From: CAYFUF01 sp964346245
GTDB taxonomy: Bacteria > Bacillota > Clostridia > Tissierellales > Peptoniphilaceae
NCBI GenBank assembly: GCA_964346245.1
Contig: CAYFUF010000033.1
Span: 1-14,386, forward strand
Length of the DNA stretch: 14,386 nt
Direction of reading: 5' to 3'
The number at the start of each line of letters is the position of its first letter. Within the stretch, counting starts at the first letter, position 1. The notes below the pieces were generated by a model. The model saw only the letters and a program-made list of their open reading frames with translations. It made no database searches and had not been told where the DNA came from. Made by a program: the position numbers and the translations under genes. Shown piece after piece: positions 1 through 6,771 of this stretch.

Positions 1-54
1 TAAAGTACCAATGTTAACGTGTGGCTTATTACGTTCAAATTTACCTTTTGCCAT
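1..54 (-). CDS. tuf: Elongation factor Tu, N-terminal 18 codons only (runs off window)
   Basis: The translation from the ATG at 54 reads MAKGKFERNKPHVNIGTL, the highly conserved start of bacterial EF-Tu just before the GHVDHGKTT P-loop, which lies outside the window. EF-Tu is the cytoplasmic GTPase that brings aminoacyl-tRNA to the ribosomal A site. An excellent ribosome binding site (TTAGGAGG on the minus strand, about 61-68) sits 6-7 bases before the ATG, which fixes the start. The gene has its own promoter in the gap after trxB. Only the first 18 residues are visible, so nothing can be said about the rest, but the identity is close to certain. Confidence 0.93.
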   Translation of the reverse strand, partial: MAKGKFERNKPHVNIGTL

Positions 55-93
55 TCGATTAGCCTCCTAATTCTTAATTACTCTCAGTCATCA

Positions 94-122
94 ATTATAC
101 ATGAAGATAGGGGAAATTTCCA
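94..122 (-). promoter_or_regulatory. Probable tuf promoter
   Basis: On the minus strand a perfect -10 TATAAT (94-99) is preceded by a 17-base spacer and a 4/6 -35 box TGGAAA (117-122). Transcription would start near 87, giving a leader of roughly 30 bases before the tuf ATG. This suggests tuf is transcribed independently of trxB, although read-through from trxB is not excluded because no clear terminator with a T-run follows trxB. Confidence 0.6.
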
Positions 123-180
123 CATTCTAAGGCGATTATCTGCCTATTAGTCAAAGTCCTGCAACTTTTGCCTTAAACCG

Positions 181-1101
181 TTACGATAAGAGCTCGTCAA
201 CATACTTTCCAGCAGCAATGGCAGCAACTGCTCCATCGGCTATGGCCGTAACCACCTGCCTAGTCGACTTTCTTCTTACATCTCCCGCAGCGAAAACGCC
301 TGGAATCTCGGTTGCTGTGGATTCATCGGAGCCGATGTATCCCCGGTCCAAGACCAACTTGTCTTCGAAGAGTTGCGTGTTAGGTTGGTAACCAGCAAAG
401 ATGAAGACACCGAAGTCTCCCTCTACTACAGTCTTCTCGCCAGTCTTTGAGTTCTCTAAGACCATCCGGTTAAGAACGGCATCTCCACTTAAGTCTACAA
501 TGCTCGTATTCAAGATAACTTCCATATTGTCTTTGTTGGCCACCCTCTCTTGGAGAAGCTTTGCTGCTCTTGGCGTGTCACCACGATAGACGATAGTTAC
601 CTTGCTAGCAATGGTGGATAAGAACAAACCTTCATCGAAAGCAGAGTCGCCTCCACCAATGACATAGACAGGAAGGCCGGTATAGAAGGCACCATCACAC
701 GTTGCACAGTAACCGACCCCTCGGCCGACGAAACTCTCTTCACCTGGAGCGCCAAGCTTTCTGGGGTGGGAACCGGTGGCAATAATGATTGCCCTTGCTC
801 TGTACTCGTTGCCTGTGGTACGAACCAGCTTCCATTCTCCGCTGAGGTCAACATCGACCACTTCTTCCATGACGATTGTTGCCCCAAACTCTCTAACTTG
901 AGCTTCCATACGACTAGCAATTGCAAAAGACGATGTATCCTCTACCGAACCAGGCAAATTCTGCACTTCACTTGTGTCCATAATTTGTCCACCAACAGCC
1001 GCTTGTTCAATAATTAAAGTCTTCTTTAAGGCCCTTGCTGAATAAAGGCCTGCGGATAGTCCTGCTGGTCCTCCGCCGATAATGATTACATCATAATCCA
1101 T
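181..1101 (-). CDS. trxB: Thioredoxin reductase (NAD(P)H-dependent, FAD protein)
   Basis: A 306-residue cytoplasmic flavoprotein of normal TrxB length that reduces thioredoxin. Visible motifs in order: FAD-binding GGGPAG (residues 9-14), redox-active CATC (C132, C135) followed by DG, the second dinucleotide fold GGGDSA (149-154), and the C-terminal FAD-contact motif GVFAAGDVR (268-276). The start has a GAGGAAG ribosome binding site eight bases upstream. A 16-codon leader ORF precedes it. One oddity is that the usual HRRxxxR motif that grips the NADP 2'-phosphate reads YRGDTPR (172-178), so one arginine and the histidine are missing. NADPH specificity may therefore be relaxed or altered (inference). 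The family assignment is firm; the electron donor is less sure. Confidence 0.95.
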   Translation of the reverse strand: MDYDVIIIGGGPAGLSAGLYSARALKKTLIIEQAAVGGQIMDTSEVQNLPGSVEDTSSFAIASRMEAQVREFGATIVMEEVVDVDLSGEWKLVRTTGNEYRARAIIIATGSHPRKLGAPGEESFVGRGVGYCATCDGAFYTGLPVYVIGGGDSAFDEGLFLSTIASKVTIVYRGDTPRAAKLLQERVANKDNMEVILNTSIVDLSGDAVLNRMVLENSKTGEKTVVEGDFGVFIFAGYQPNTQLFEDKLVLDRGYIGSDESTATEIPGVFAAGDVRRKSTRQVVTAIADGAVAAIAAGKYVDELLS

Positions 1102-1152
1102 AGTATCTTCCTCACTCTTTCCTTTTCTTCTCTCGGTTTTGCATTTTAATCG

Positions 1153-1203
1153 TTATACATCTTTTTTCTTTGAATCCATAGCAGACAGGACTGCCTGTTG
1201 CAT
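1153..1203 (-). CDS. Putative 16-codon leader peptide upstream of trxB
   Basis: Reading the minus strand, AAGGAG followed seven bases later by ATG opens a short frame encoding MQQAVLSAMDSKKKDV and ending in TAA, about 50 bases before the trxB ATG. The signal is as good as that of the real genes here, which is why it is listed. Codons 2-7 form a small hairpin (1181-1201, arms GCA-ACAGG and CCTGT-TGC around a short loop). It could be a regulatory leader peptide, a tiny protein, or the stump of a lost gene. I do not recognise the peptide. Expression is inferred only from the ribosome binding site and position. Confidence 0.4.
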   Translation of the reverse strand: MQQAVLSAMDSKKKDV

Positions 1204-1230
1204 ATTTTGTCTCCTTATTATTTACCCTTA

Positions 1231-1258
1231 TTTATAAAAGTATTCATCGCAAGTAAAG
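1231..1258 (-). promoter_or_regulatory. Candidate promoter for the trxB leader/trxB
   Basis: A TATAAA -10 (1231-1236) is present on the minus strand with a weak -35 (CTTTAC, 1253-1258) at a spacing of 16. It lies just after the csoR terminator and 30 bases before the leader ORF, so a promoter is expected here, but the -35 match is poor. Confidence 0.35.
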
Positions 1259-1263
1259 TAGGC

Positions 1264-1297
1264 AAAAGAGGAGGGGTAAACCCTCCCCTGCTCTTTT
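1264..1297 (-). terminator. Rho-independent terminator after csoR
   Basis: A hairpin with arms AAAAGAG/CTCTTTT and AGGGG/CCCCT (one mismatch between the two stem parts) begins four bases after the csoR stop codon and ends in a short T-run on the minus strand. It separates the copper operon from trxB. Confidence 0.75.
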
Positions 1298-1300
1298 CTA

Positions 1301-1573
1301 TCACTTAGAAAGTGTATTGATTATCTGTTTGATTTCGTCCATCTTTGCTCGGATCTGCTCTTCATCGTGACTTTCCAAGCTGCTGGTCACACAATGGTTC
1401 AAATGAGCGGACAGCACATCACGATTGATCCCCTTTAGGGCTGAGACAACTGCCATCAGCTGGTTAGCAATATCGATGCAGTAGCGGTCTTCCTCTACCA
1501 TTTTGAGGATGCCGTCAATCTGCCCCCTAGCAATCTTTAGCCTCCTGGTGATGTTGCCTGTATCGGCATGCAT
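1301..1573 (-). CDS. csoR: Copper-sensing transcriptional repressor CsoR
   Basis: A 90-residue all-helical DNA-binding protein of the CsoR/RcnR family. The Cu(I) ligand triad is intact, with C32, H57 and C61 in the exact C-x24-H-x3-C spacing of copper-type CsoR; this distinguishes it from nickel (RcnR) and persulfide (CstR) relatives. The basic stretch RRLKIARGQIDGI near residues 10-22 is the family's DNA-contacting region. It is expected to bind the palindrome at 4269-4285 when copper-free and to release it on binding Cu(I). The gene begins four bases after the copA stop, with its GAGGG ribosome binding site inside the end of copA, so it is the last gene of the operon it represses (autoregulation inferred). 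Confidence 0.93.
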   Translation of the reverse strand: MHADTGNITRRLKIARGQIDGILKMVEEDRYCIDIANQLMAVVSALKGINRDVLSAHLNHCVTSSLESHDEEQIRAKMDEIKQIINTLSK

Positions 1574-1577
1574 GTTG

Positions 1578-4241
1578 CTAGCCCTCTACGCTTACAACTT
1601 CGTAACCGGCATCGGTAACGGCTTGAACGAGTTCGGCATCGGTAACACCGCCCTCTAGTTCAACGTCGGCTAACTTGTCATCCAGGTTCACTTCTGCCTG
1701 CACGCCATCGATTGCATTAAGCGCCTTCTCTACAGCGGCTTTGCAGTGATTACAGGACATTCCTTCAATATGCATTACTTTTTTCATGGTTTCATCTCCT
1801 TTTGCTTGGGTTATGGGTCTATTCGAAAGGTCTACTCTCTTCTCATCTCGTTTATTTACTCGATAGGCTGAAGGCTCTTCTGTTATATAGCTTATCTCGT
1901 AATCGACCACCTGGTCGTCCTTAGCCTGGTACTTAATCTCATGGTCGTCCCTAAAGCCTTGAAGTAATAGCGCATTGCTGACTACAAAGACTGAGCTAAG
2001 ACTCATTGCTGCTGCCGCAAACATGGGGTTAAGAGTTATCCCTGTGAACGGGTAAAGCAGGCCTGCGGCAATAGGGATACCAATCACATTATAGATAAAG
2101 GCCCAGAAGAGGTTTTGCTTAATCTTCTTGATGGTTTGGTGGGATAGGCGGACAGCCGTTGCAACATCCTGTAGGTCCGACTTGATGAGAACGATATCTG
2201 CCGATTCGATGGCAACATCCGTGCCAGCCCCGATGGCAACACCAACATCCGCCCTAGCAAGGGCAGGGGCGTCATTGATGCCGTCACCTACCATTGCAAT
2301 CCTCTTCCCCCTATCCTGGTAGCTTGTAATAATCTCATCTTTTTGTTGAGGCAGGACATCTGCAACAAACTCGTCGATACCTAGATCACAAGCGATGGCC
2401 TGGGCAGTCTTCTGATTATCTCCTGTAATCATTATTGTCTCTATACCCAAGTCTTTCAATTGCTTCAGGGCGGACTGGCTGGTGTTCTTAATGACGTCGG
2501 CTGCAGCGATCAAACCAATGAGCTTGTCACCTACAGCGAAGTACATGGGGGTCTTGCCCTGGCTGGCCAAATCTTCTGCATCAGCATAGGCAAAATCAAT
2601 GGGAATTTGGTTATCCAACATCATTGCCCGATTGCCCCCTAGGACAGTTTGAAACATGCCATCTATCTTGACTTGCCCCTTGACTCCCCGGCCGGGGACG
2701 GCTTCAAAGTCTCTGCTTTCGGGAATCTGAAGTTCTCTTTTCATTGCTGCTTCAATAATCGCAGAAGCTAGGGGTTGCTCAGACCCTTGTTCCAACGCTG
2801 TAGCATATCGAAGCAACGTATCCGCTTCAACGCCTGCTATAGGCCTGACATCGGTGACAAAGGGCCTTCCCTCGGTGATGGTGCCCGTCTTGTCAAAAGC
2901 AATGGCGTCGACCTCATGGAGAATCTCTAAAGATTCAGCGCTCTTGATCAGAACGCCCGACTCCGCTCCCTTTCCAGTTGCTACCATAATTACTACGGGG
3001 GTAGCTAGGCCTAGGGCACAAGGGCAGGAGATGACGAGGACGCTTATTGCAAGTCGCATGGCAAACTCCAAGGGGTGACCCAAGAGCAGCCAAGTCACAA
3101 AGCTAATCAAGGAAATGATGATAACTATCGGTACAAAGATGCCTGAAATCTTGTCGGCTAAGTTTTGAAAGGGTGCCTTAGTCGCATTGGCATCTTGGAC
3201 GAGATCGATTATCTTCGATAGGGTGGTGTCCTCACCCACATGGGTAGCTTCAAAAGTTAAGCTGCCTGTCTTATTGATGGTGGCACTGACCACTTTGTCC
3301 CCCACCCTCTTCTCCACCGGTATGCTCTCTCCCGTAAGGGCCGACTCATCAACGGCGCTTTGTCCGGTAAGGACGACACCGTCTAAGGGAATTCTATCGC
3401 CTGGTCTGATGACGATGACATCACCAACGGAGACTTCTTCAATAGCGACAGTCTTCTCGACACCGTCTACCAATATCGTGGCGGTGTCAGGTTGCAGGGC
3501 CATGAGGGCAGTGATTGCACCTGTGGTCCTAATCTTGGATCTTACCTCTAAGTATTTTCCTACCGTGATTAAGGTGAGAATCATCGCTGCGCCTTCGAAG
3601 TAGAGGTCGTGCATGTAAAGATGGACGACATTGTAGTCATCGAAGCCTAGACCATAAGCGATTCGAAACAGTGCGAAGATGCCGTATACTAGTGCAGCTG
3701 CAGAACCCAGTGCGATGAGGGAGTCCATATTGGGCGAACCCTTGAAAAGACTCTTGAATCCTCTAGTGAAGTAAACTCGGTTGACGAAGACGATGGGTAT
3801 AGTGAGCACGAATTGTAACAGGGCGAAGGAGCTTGCCCCTTCTACCCCCTCCATCCAGTAAGGGATGGGCGCACCAAACATGCTGCCCATAGAAAAGTAC
3901 ATGAGAATAAGAAGAAGAGGGATGGATGCTTGCAAGCGAAACTTCATATTCTCCGCCTGCTCCTCAAAGACACTCTTCTCTTGGTCTTTCTTTTTATCTT
4001 TGGTTTGCCCCTTATCTTGAGCCTTCGCCTCGTAACCGGCGTCGGTTACTGCTCGTTCAATGGTAGCGATATCGATGACTGAAGGATCGAAGGTAACATC
4101 CATCGTGTTGGTCATCAGATTGACATCGGCATGGTCAACCCCTTCCAATTTATCCACCGCCTTCGTGACGGATGCTTGACAAGCGGAACAGGTCATCCCA
4201 TGGACATCGAATCGTTTTTTATCTTGTTTAACATTCTCCAT
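1578..4241 (-). CDS. copA: Cu(I)-exporting P1B-1 ATPase CopA with fused C-terminal CopZ-like domain
   Basis: An 887-residue membrane pump for Cu(I) efflux. In order: N-terminal HMA domain with GMTCSAC (C18, C21), TGES actuator loop (303-306), CPC metal site in TM6 (406-408), DKTGT phosphorylation site (D450), GDGIND hinge (652-657), YN in TM7 and MxxSS in TM8. Together these are the P1B-1 copper signature. A linker of about 58 residues then leads to a second HMA domain (from residue 819) with GMSCNHC. The start at 4241 is chosen because AAAGGAG lies five bases upstream and because the longer frame back to 4304 would begin upstream of the -35 box. Two oddities: the nucleotide-binding SEHP motif reads SEQP (Q489), and the C-terminal domain has its own internal start signal. 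csoR follows directly. Confidence 0.96.
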   Translation of the reverse strand: MENVKQDKKRFDVHGMTCSACQASVTKAVDKLEGVDHADVNLMTNTMDVTFDPSVIDIATIERAVTDAGYEAKAQDKGQTKDKKKDQEKSVFEEQAENMKFRLQASIPLLLILMYFSMGSMFGAPIPYWMEGVEGASSFALLQFVLTIPIVFVNRVYFTRGFKSLFKGSPNMDSLIALGSAAALVYGIFALFRIAYGLGFDDYNVVHLYMHDLYFEGAAMILTLITVGKYLEVRSKIRTTGAITALMALQPDTATILVDGVEKTVAIEEVSVGDVIVIRPGDRIPLDGVVLTGQSAVDESALTGESIPVEKRVGDKVVSATINKTGSLTFEATHVGEDTTLSKIIDLVQDANATKAPFQNLADKISGIFVPIVIIISLISFVTWLLLGHPLEFAMRLAISVLVISCPCALGLATPVVIMVATGKGAESGVLIKSAESLEILHEVDAIAFDKTGTITEGRPFVTDVRPIAGVEADTLLRYATALEQGSEQPLASAIIEAAMKRELQIPESRDFEAVPGRGVKGQVKIDGMFQTVLGGNRAMMLDNQIPIDFAYADAEDLASQGKTPMYFAVGDKLIGLIAAADVIKNTSQSALKQLKDLGIETIMITGDNQKTAQAIACDLGIDEFVADVLPQQKDEIITSYQDRGKRIAMVGDGINDAPALARADVGVAIGAGTDVAIESADIVLIKSDLQDVATAVRLSHQTIKKIKQNLFWAFIYNVIGIPIAAGLLYPFTGITLNPMFAAAAMSLSSVFVVSNALLLQGFRDDHEIKYQAKDDQVVDYEISYITEEPSAYRVNKRDEKRVDLSNRPITQAKGDETMKKVMHIEGMSCNHCKAAVEKALNAIDGVQAEVNLDDKLADVELEGGVTDAELVQAVTDAGYEVVSVEG
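1785..1803 (-). promoter_or_regulatory. Internal ribosome binding site and in-frame ATG for a free CopZ-like chaperone
   Basis: Within copA, AAAAGGAG (1796-1803) is followed eight bases later by an in-frame ATG (1787). Starting here would yield a 69-residue protein beginning MKKVMHIEGMSCNHC and ending at the copA stop, which is the size and sequence type of the copper chaperone CopZ. The same message could therefore give both the fused pump and a free chaperone. Translation from this site is inferred from the signal alone. Confidence 0.5.
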
Positions 4242-4265
4242 GGAGACTCCTTTCTTTGCCTCTTC

Positions 4266-4294
4266 ATTATACCCCCAGGGGGTATCCGTGTCAA
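4266..4294 (-). promoter_or_regulatory. Promoter of the copA-csoR operon
   Basis: A perfect consensus promoter on the minus strand: -35 TTGACA (4289-4294), a 17-base spacer, and -10 TATAAT (4266-4271). Transcription should start near 4259, about 18 bases before the copA ATG at 4241. The strong core makes sense for a promoter held off by a repressor. Confidence 0.9.
4269..4285. promoter_or_regulatory. CsoR operator
   Basis: A perfect 17-base palindrome, ATACCCCC-A-GGGGGTAT, lies in the spacer and overlaps the -10 box of the copA promoter. G/C-tract inverted repeats flanked by TA are the established CsoR operator type, and csoR is in this operon. Binding here would block RNA polymerase directly. 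Confidence 0.85.
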
Positions 4295-4312
4295 CGCTCT
4301 TCATTTCCCCAC

Positions 4313-4345
4313 AAAAAAACCTAATCCCTGCAGGGATCAGGTTTT
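4313..4345 (-). terminator. Rho-independent terminator after the glyoxalase-like gene
   Basis: A hairpin of arms AAAACCT-ATCCC / GGGAT-AGGTTTT with one A/C mismatch and loop TGCA is followed on the minus strand by seven Ts. It lies 14 bases after the end of the glyoxalase-like gene and just upstream of the copA promoter, insulating the copper operon. Confidence 0.85.
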
Positions 4346-4358
4346 CGTAATGCTTGTC

Positions 4359-4745
4359 TTATTTCTTATTGCCGATGATTTCCACATCATAGCCATCAGG
4401 GTCGCGAATAAAATAGATTAAGGAGTTGCCACCTGGCGATGAATAGGGCGCTTCATTAACAGTTACCCCCATCTGCTTATGCTTAGCGAAGGAAGCTTCT
4501 GCATCATCAACTCGAACGGCGAAATGGGAGTAGCCGTTACCGATCTCATAAGGGCCATGCTCATAGTTATAGGTCAACTCGATATCAATACCCGACTCGT
4601 GATCTCTGAGGAAGACCAAGGTAAACTTGTCTTCGGGGAAATCGTCGTGGCGGACCACTTCGTAACCCAAAGCTTCTTCATAGAACTTGATAGACTTTTC
4701 TAGGTTCTCTACCCGCAGGCAGAGGTGGATAAATGGATATTTCAT
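4359..4745 (-). CDS. gloA: Glyoxalase I-like VOC-family metalloprotein
   Basis: A protein of about 128 residues with two beta-alpha-beta-beta-beta modules of the vicinal oxygen chelate fold. Counting from the upstream MM start, the four metal ligands of glyoxalase I all fall at the expected places: H8, E57 (IDIEL), H75 (YSHFAVRV) and E123 (YDVEI). This supports a lactoylglutathione lyase-type reaction that isomerises methylglyoxal-thiol adducts. Many Bacillota lack glutathione, so the true thiol partner is unknown. Two adjacent ATGs exist; the second (4745) is chosen because GGAGG lies five bases upstream rather than two. It follows the 121-aa gene by 17 bases and ends at a terminator. The family is firm; the exact substrate is not. 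Confidence 0.85.
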   Translation of the reverse strand: MKYPFIHLCLRVENLEKSIKFYEEALGYEVVRHDDFPEDKFTLVFLRDHESGIDIELTYNYEHGPYEIGNGYSHFAVRVDDAEASFAKHKQMGVTVNEAPYSSPGGNSLIYFIRDPDGYDVEIIGNKK

Positions 4746-4762
4746 CATTTCCTCCTCAACTC

Positions 4763-5128
4763 TTATCGTTTAGCTACAAATTCGACAGTCTTATCGTACA
4801 GGTGAAACACCGCACTACCATTGATGCCTGCTAGGCTAATCCCATCCACGATAAGTTTCTTTTTGGTATAGGACATAAAGCGCTGTATCCACTGGTACAT
4901 GGTTATATCTATCGTCTCATTGGTCTCTCGTACACCAGTTTTCACATCATGCCTCAGATTAGCTGAATTCCTGAGGACCATCTCGAAACGGTCATTGACG
5001 TGGTTGAAAGTCGTTTGAATCGGGTCTTTTTCCCATTGTGCATTCATATATCGATCAAACTCCTCCTGATCAGAAAAGGACATTTGATCGAAGACTACCT
5101 CTTCAAAAACTAAGTTCTCTAACTTCAT
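4763..5128 (-). CDS. Unrecognised 121-residue protein
   Basis: I do not recognise this protein. It is soluble, with no signal peptide or membrane segment. The N-terminal half is acidic and aromatic (EEVVFDQMSFSDQEEFDRYM) and the C-terminal half looks like a mixed alpha/beta region (KKKLIVDGISLAG, then AVFHLYDKTVEFV). Its start is well supported: AAGGAG lies five bases before the ATG. It sits 68 bases after yhaN and 17 bases before the glyoxalase-like gene on the same strand, so it is probably co-transcribed with them. A 13-bp hairpin lies directly before its ribosome binding site. The coding call rests on length, start signal and spacing. Confidence 0.75.
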   Translation of the reverse strand: MKLENLVFEEVVFDQMSFSDQEEFDRYMNAQWEKDPIQTTFNHVNDRFEMVLRNSANLRHDVKTGVRETNETIDITMYQWIQRFMSYTKKKLIVDGISLAGINGSAVFHLYDKTVEFVAKR

Positions 5129-5140
5129 CTCTTCTCCTTG

Positions 5141-5172
5141 CCGCTTGGATTGGTAAGTCTACCAATAAGCGG
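5141..5172 (-). other. Hairpin directly upstream of the ribosome binding site of the 121-aa gene
   Basis: Arms CCGCTT and AAGCGG enclose arms ATTGGTA and TACCAAT with a four-base loop (AGTC) and a two-base bulge, 13 pairs in all. The element ends one base before the AAGGAG of the downstream gene and has no T-run, so it is not a terminator. It may be an mRNA-stabilising or processing hairpin, or a control of translation. Confidence 0.55.
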
Positions 5173-5196
5173 TAAACATACCATCTTATATCTACC

Positions 5197-6771
5197 CTAA
5201 TCGCTCAGACTCATCAGGTGAATATCACTTTTTTGATCAGCCCAGTCGATAAAGCGACTTTGGCAGGTGAACAAAAGGATCTGGCGGTCATCCTCGATCG
5301 ATAAGCTCGCCAAGTAGGCGAAAGCGGATGAGGCTCTTTCATCATCATAGTAGACGAAGGGGTCATCGAGAAGGAGGCTTGACTGTTGGTCTTCAAGAAG
5401 CTTGATGAGGGCAAGTCGCATGGCCAAATAAACCTGCTCCCTGGTGCTGGAGCTCAGATAGTCGCTAGACCAAATACTGTTTTCCTCCTCGACCGATAAG
5501 TCCAGCTTACTCCCGATACGCAGGTGGGCCTTCGGTCCGTCAATCAGCGCTTGGAGGATCTTTTCCGCCTCTTGGTTTAGGCGAGGCAGGTAGACTTGGG
5601 CTCTTTGCCTAGTTAAGCCCTTAAGCTCTTCAAGAGCAATATCAATTGCTTCAAGCTCCTCTTCCAGACCCTCTACTTCCTCTTGCAAAGTACCCAGCTC
5701 TAAGAGGACAAAATCTGCCAGGGGCTCATTCTTATACTTCTCCTGCATGCGGCCCTTGGCTTCAACAATATCCATCTGGACTTGCAGTCGCCTATTCTTC
5801 GCTTCGGGGAAATCGTCAACTAATTCCTCCTTATAGCGCTTTTTAAAGAGGATAGGGCCGACGAAGAGAAAAGCTAGAGCTAGTATTAGTAGCAAAGTGA
5901 AAAGCAAGACTTCGCCTTGTAGAACTTGGTGGATAGCAAAGAGGAAAATAATGGCAGAGAAGATGATGAACAAGCCATTGGATAAGGGCTTAGCTGTTTC
6001 CTCCCTCTGTCTTCCACCATCAGCGAAATCAGTAGAGCTTCTTTGATCAGCAAAAGATTCTAATTCCTCCAAGTCTGCTTGTAGCATATGAATTATTTCT
6101 TGGTCTTGCCTCTTCTCCTTCTCAACGTCTAAAGCTCGGTAATACTCCCTCTTCTTATCTTGGAGGTCTTCGCGCAATTCAACGAGGTCCCCCTTCTTTC
6201 CCGACTTGGAAATCAGGACTTCCCTCTGTTTGACCAGATAGTTGATTGCCCCTTGATAAGATTGGTCTTCACTACCGGTATCTTGAAGATTCTGTAAGCG
6301 ATTATTTAAGCTCTCTGTCTTCCCATCAGCGGCGAAGCTGGCGCCCTGACTGGATAGGTAATACGTTCGGATGAAGGCTTCGCTATCGCATCCAAAGAGG
6401 TAGTCACCTGGCGTCTCCTGCTTGGCTAAAGAAATGGCTTCCTGGGTATCATCATCGATTAAATCAATTTGATCTTGACCGTTGCTGGACCCGAAATGTC
6501 TCTCTAGGCGGTATCGCCTCTTGTCACTGGAAAGATACATAAGACCTCTTGGCAACACGGCTGAAGTCTTATCGATATATCGAAAGCGGGGATTTTCCTG
6601 AGCATTTCTTTTGGTTCCCTTGTAACCGTAAAGCATGAGTAGAATGAAGTCCAAGATAGTGGTCTTTCCTTCCTCATTGAGCCCGTAGATGACAACGAGA
6701 TTGTCTGGAAAGCTCAGCTCCTTTTCTTGAAAGCGGCCAAAATGGTTCAGAATAATTCGATCTATCTTCAT
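5197..6771 (-). CDS. yhaN: YhaN-like AAA ATPase (Rad50/SbcC-type partner of YhaO)
   Basis: A 524-residue SMC-like ATPase expected to form a DNA-processing complex with the YhaO-like nuclease encoded just before it. Walker A is GLNEEGKTT (residues 30-38), the ABC-type signature is YLSSSTREQ (438-446) and Walker B is SSLLLDDPF (464-472). Between the two ATPase halves lies a coiled coil (about 195-245), then two hydrophobic segments (about 265-282 and 287-308) that look like a membrane hairpin, and a second coiled coil (325-385). It is much shorter than Bacillus YhaN (about 960 residues), so the coiled coils are reduced. Its ATG directly abuts the yhaO stop (TAAATG), which implies translational coupling. 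Family assignment is good; the biochemical role is inferred. Confidence 0.85.
   Translation of the reverse strand: MKIDRIILNHFGRFQEKELSFPDNLVVIYGLNEEGKTTILDFILLMLYGYKGTKRNAQENPRFRYIDKTSAVLPRGLMYLSSDKRRYRLERHFGSSNGQDQIDLIDDDTQEAISLAKQETPGDYLFGCDSEAFIRTYYLSSQGASFAADGKTESLNNRLQNLQDTGSEDQSYQGAINYLVKQREVLISKSGKKGDLVELREDLQDKKREYYRALDVEKEKRQDQEIIHMLQADLEELESFADQRSSTDFADGGRQREETAKPLSNGLFIIFSAIIFLFAIHQVLQGEVLLFTLLLILALAFLFVGPILFKKRYKEELVDDFPEAKNRRLQVQMDIVEAKGRMQEKYKNEPLADFVLLELGTLQEEVEGLEEELEAIDIALEELKGLTRQRAQVYLPRLNQEAEKILQALIDGPKAHLRIGSKLDLSVEEENSIWSSDYLSSSTREQVYLAMRLALIKLLEDQQSSLLLDDPFVYYDDERASSAFAYLASLSIEDDRQILLFTCQSRFIDWADQKSDIHLMSLSD

Noticed and set aside
3187..3603. 138-codon plus-strand open frame opposite copA
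   Set aside because: It is antisense to the well-supported actuator region of copA, has no recognisable family and no ribosome binding site that I trust; a shadow of the coding frame.
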